From Planctomycetales bacterium (GTDB lineage: Bacteria; Planctomycetota; Planctomycetia; Isosphaerales; Isosphaeraceae): DNA of 34,603 nt. The DNA is taken from the NCBI GenBank assembly GCA_027459775.1, contig DAIDHE010000229.1:1-34603 (forward strand). The letters run 5' to 3'. The position numbers were made by a program, and so were the translations under genes. The notes below the pieces were generated by a model. The model saw nothing but the letters and a program-made list of their open reading frames with translations. It ran no database searches and was not told the DNA's origin. Below, one piece after another: positions 33,256 to 34,603 of this stretch (position 1 is its first letter; each line of letters opens with the position of its first letter).

Positions 33256-34603
33256 TCACGCCAGCACGCCCTTCATGACCTTGCCATGAACGTCGGTCAA
33301 CCGCCGGTCAGCGCCATTGTGCCGGTAGGTCAGCCGGGTGTGGTCGAGACCCAGCAGGTGCAACACCGTGGCATGAAAGTCGTGGACGTCGACAACGTTT
33401 TCGACCGCCTGATGGCCCAGTTCGTCGGTCGCGCCAAAGCTTGTGCCGCGCTTGACCCCAGCGCCGGCCAGCCAGGCCGTGAAGCCCTTGGGATTGTGGT
33501 CCCGGCCCTGCGCGCCTTTCTGGAACGTCGGCATCCGGCCGAACTCGGTGGTCCACAGGACCAGCGTGTCGTCCAGAAGCCCCCGCGCTTTCAGGTCCAC
33601 CAGCAAGGCCGCCGCCGGCTGATCGAGCACAGGCCCATGGCGCTCGTAGTCGCTCTTGATCCGCTGGTGCCCGTCCCAGTTCTGAAAACCCTCGCCCATC
33701 GCGAACGCGCCGTTGTAAAGCGTGACGAACCGCACCCCGCGCTCGATCAACCGCCGGGCGAACAGGCAGTTCCGCGCGAAGCCGGCCTTGATCGGATTCA
33801 CGTCGTCCACGCCGTAAAGCGCCCTGGTCGCCGGGCTCTCGGAGGCCAGGTCCGAAGCCTCGGGCGCGGAGGTCTGCATCCGGCCGGCAAGCTCGTACGC
33901 CGCGATCCGCGCCGCCAGATCCGAATCCTCGGGATGGCGCTCGAGGTGCGATTCGTTCATGACCCGCAAGAAATCCGCTTCCCGCCGATCAGCGGATGCG
34001 CTGATGCCGGACGGCCGGGCGAGATGCTCGATCGGCCGGTCCGCGCCCCAGGCCGTCCCCTGCGCGAAGGCCGGCAGAAAGCCGTTCGACCAGTTCACCG
34101 GCCCTTGCTGCGGCACGCCCCGGGGGTCGGGAATCGCCACGAACGCCGGCAAATCGTGGTTCTGCGTCCCCAGCGCGTACGAGACCCACGCCCCCATGCT
34201 CGGCGCTCCCTCGCGCGTGAATCCTGTACTCATATAAATCTCGCCCGGCCCGTGGGTGTTGGTCCGCGAGGTGAGCGAGTGCACGAAGCACATGTCGTCG
34301 ACCAGATCCCCGAGCCTGGGCAGCAAATCCGACACGTATTTGCCGCACTCGCCCCTGGGGCGGAACTTCCAGGGGCTCTGGGCGAGATTGCCATTCTCGC
34401 CCTGAAAGGTGACGACCTTGCCGCCGTGCGAATCGGGCAGCGGCTTGCCGTCCATTTCGATCAACTTAGGTTTATAGTCCCAGGTGTCGAGATGGCTCAC
34501 CGCCCCGACGCAGAAGATGTGCACGACCCGCCTGGCCCGGGCCGGAAAATGCGGCGGCCGAGGCGCGAGCGGATCGGCGGCCGAGCCGGCGCCGCGGGCT
34601 TGC
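33256..34603 (-). CDS. DUF1501 domain protein, N-terminus outside the window
   Basis: A partial gene of 448 visible codons, open to the right edge. The frame before GTG 34524 still reads protein-like ([20 protein letters not shown]), which is the usual DUF1501 beginning before [17 protein letters not shown], so the true start lies upstream. Later landmarks are [40 protein letters not shown] and the C-terminal [13 protein letters not shown]1501 proteins are sulfatase/alkaline-phosphatase-fold, often exported, and abundant in planctomycetes, where they commonly accompany DUF1553/DUF1549 cytochrome proteins. No such partner is within the window; it may lie beyond the edge. The function is unknown. 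It lies 245 bases upstream of the MBOAT gene, in a spacer with no feature I can support beyond that gene's ribosome binding site. Confidence 0.92.
   Translation of the reverse strand, partial: QARGAGSAADPLAPRPPHFPARARRVVHIFCVGAVSHLDTWDYKPKLIEMDGKPLPDSHGGKVVTFQGENGNLAQSPWKFRPRGECGKYVSDLLPRLGDLVDDMCFVHSLTSRTNTHGPGEIYMSTGFTREGAPSMGAWVSYALGTQNHDLPAFVAIPDPRGVPQQGPVNWSNGFLPAFAQGTAWGADRPIEHLARPSGISASADRREADFLRVMNESHLERHPEDSDLAARIAAYELAGRMQTSAPEASDLASESPATRALYGVDDVNPIKAGFARNCLFARRLIERGVRFVTLYNGAFAMGEGFQNWDGHQRIKSDYERHGPVLDQPAAALLVDLKARGLLDDTLVLWTTEFGRMPTFQKGAQGRDHNPKGFTAWLAGAGVKRGTSFGATDELGHQAVENVVDVHDFHATVLHLLGLDHTRLTYRHNGADRRLTDVHGKVMKGVLA

Noticed and set aside
1-34603. CRISPR arrays, tRNA or rRNA genes, insertion sequences, prophage genes
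   Set aside because: No regularly spaced repeats, no cloverleaf-like sequence, and no transposase or integrase motifs were seen in any reading frame.

Overview
The window is GC-rich, densely coding bacterial DNA that looks planctomycete, most likely of the Isosphaeraceae type. The signs are a DUF1501 protein, a zinc-finger plus Ser/Thr kinase plus TPR protein paired with an ECF sigma factor, a giant secreted protein with an LEERRLLS-type N-terminus and a DPNDLLGP C-terminal module, and an Rny/YmdB pair. This placement rests on recognising families; no database search was run.

Layout. 3-437 is the end of a UbiB-like kinase. From 445 to 14377 every gene lies on the minus strand. In transcription order these are: ECF sigma factor and zinc-finger kinase (14377-10734); a two-gene nucleotidyltransferase cassette whose second gene is decayed (10647-10058); two tandem duplicated membrane proteins (9988-8691); a fatty-acyl operon of ketoacyl synthase, acyl carrier protein and LpxL-type acyltransferase (8495-5970); a membrane-anchored protein phosphatase; an aminotransferase; and two LptF/LptG permeases (3022-445). 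A divergent, hairpin-rich spacer (14378-14743) precedes a 2752-residue secreted RHS/YD-repeat protein (14744-23002). Then come a fumarylacetoacetate hydrolase family enzyme (+), a small lipoprotein (-), and a second acyl cluster of acyl carrier protein, PlsC-type acyltransferase and an aminoglycoside-phosphotransferase-like protein (24831-27092, +). The rest is on the minus strand: YmdB and RNase Y (27081-29543), a 751-base gene-free stretch, a candidate selenoprotein (30295-30558), a methylisocitrate-lyase family enzyme, an AlgI-like MBOAT acyltransferase and a DUF1501 protein that runs off the window.

How the parts may work together. The two acyl carrier protein clusters, the LptF/LptG pair and the acyltransferases suggest an envelope-lipid theme: making, acylating and exporting a lipid or glycolipid. 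The sigma/kinase pair is divergent from the giant surface protein and may control it; both ideas are inference.

The most unusual observation is at 30295-30558. A small two-helix membrane protein has an in-frame TGA in a Cys-Gly-Thr-TGA motif. Translation continues for 39 codons and supplies the second membrane helix. A hairpin just after the TGA fits the known geometry of bacterial SECIS elements. Ordinary gene calling would cut this gene at 47 residues or miss it.
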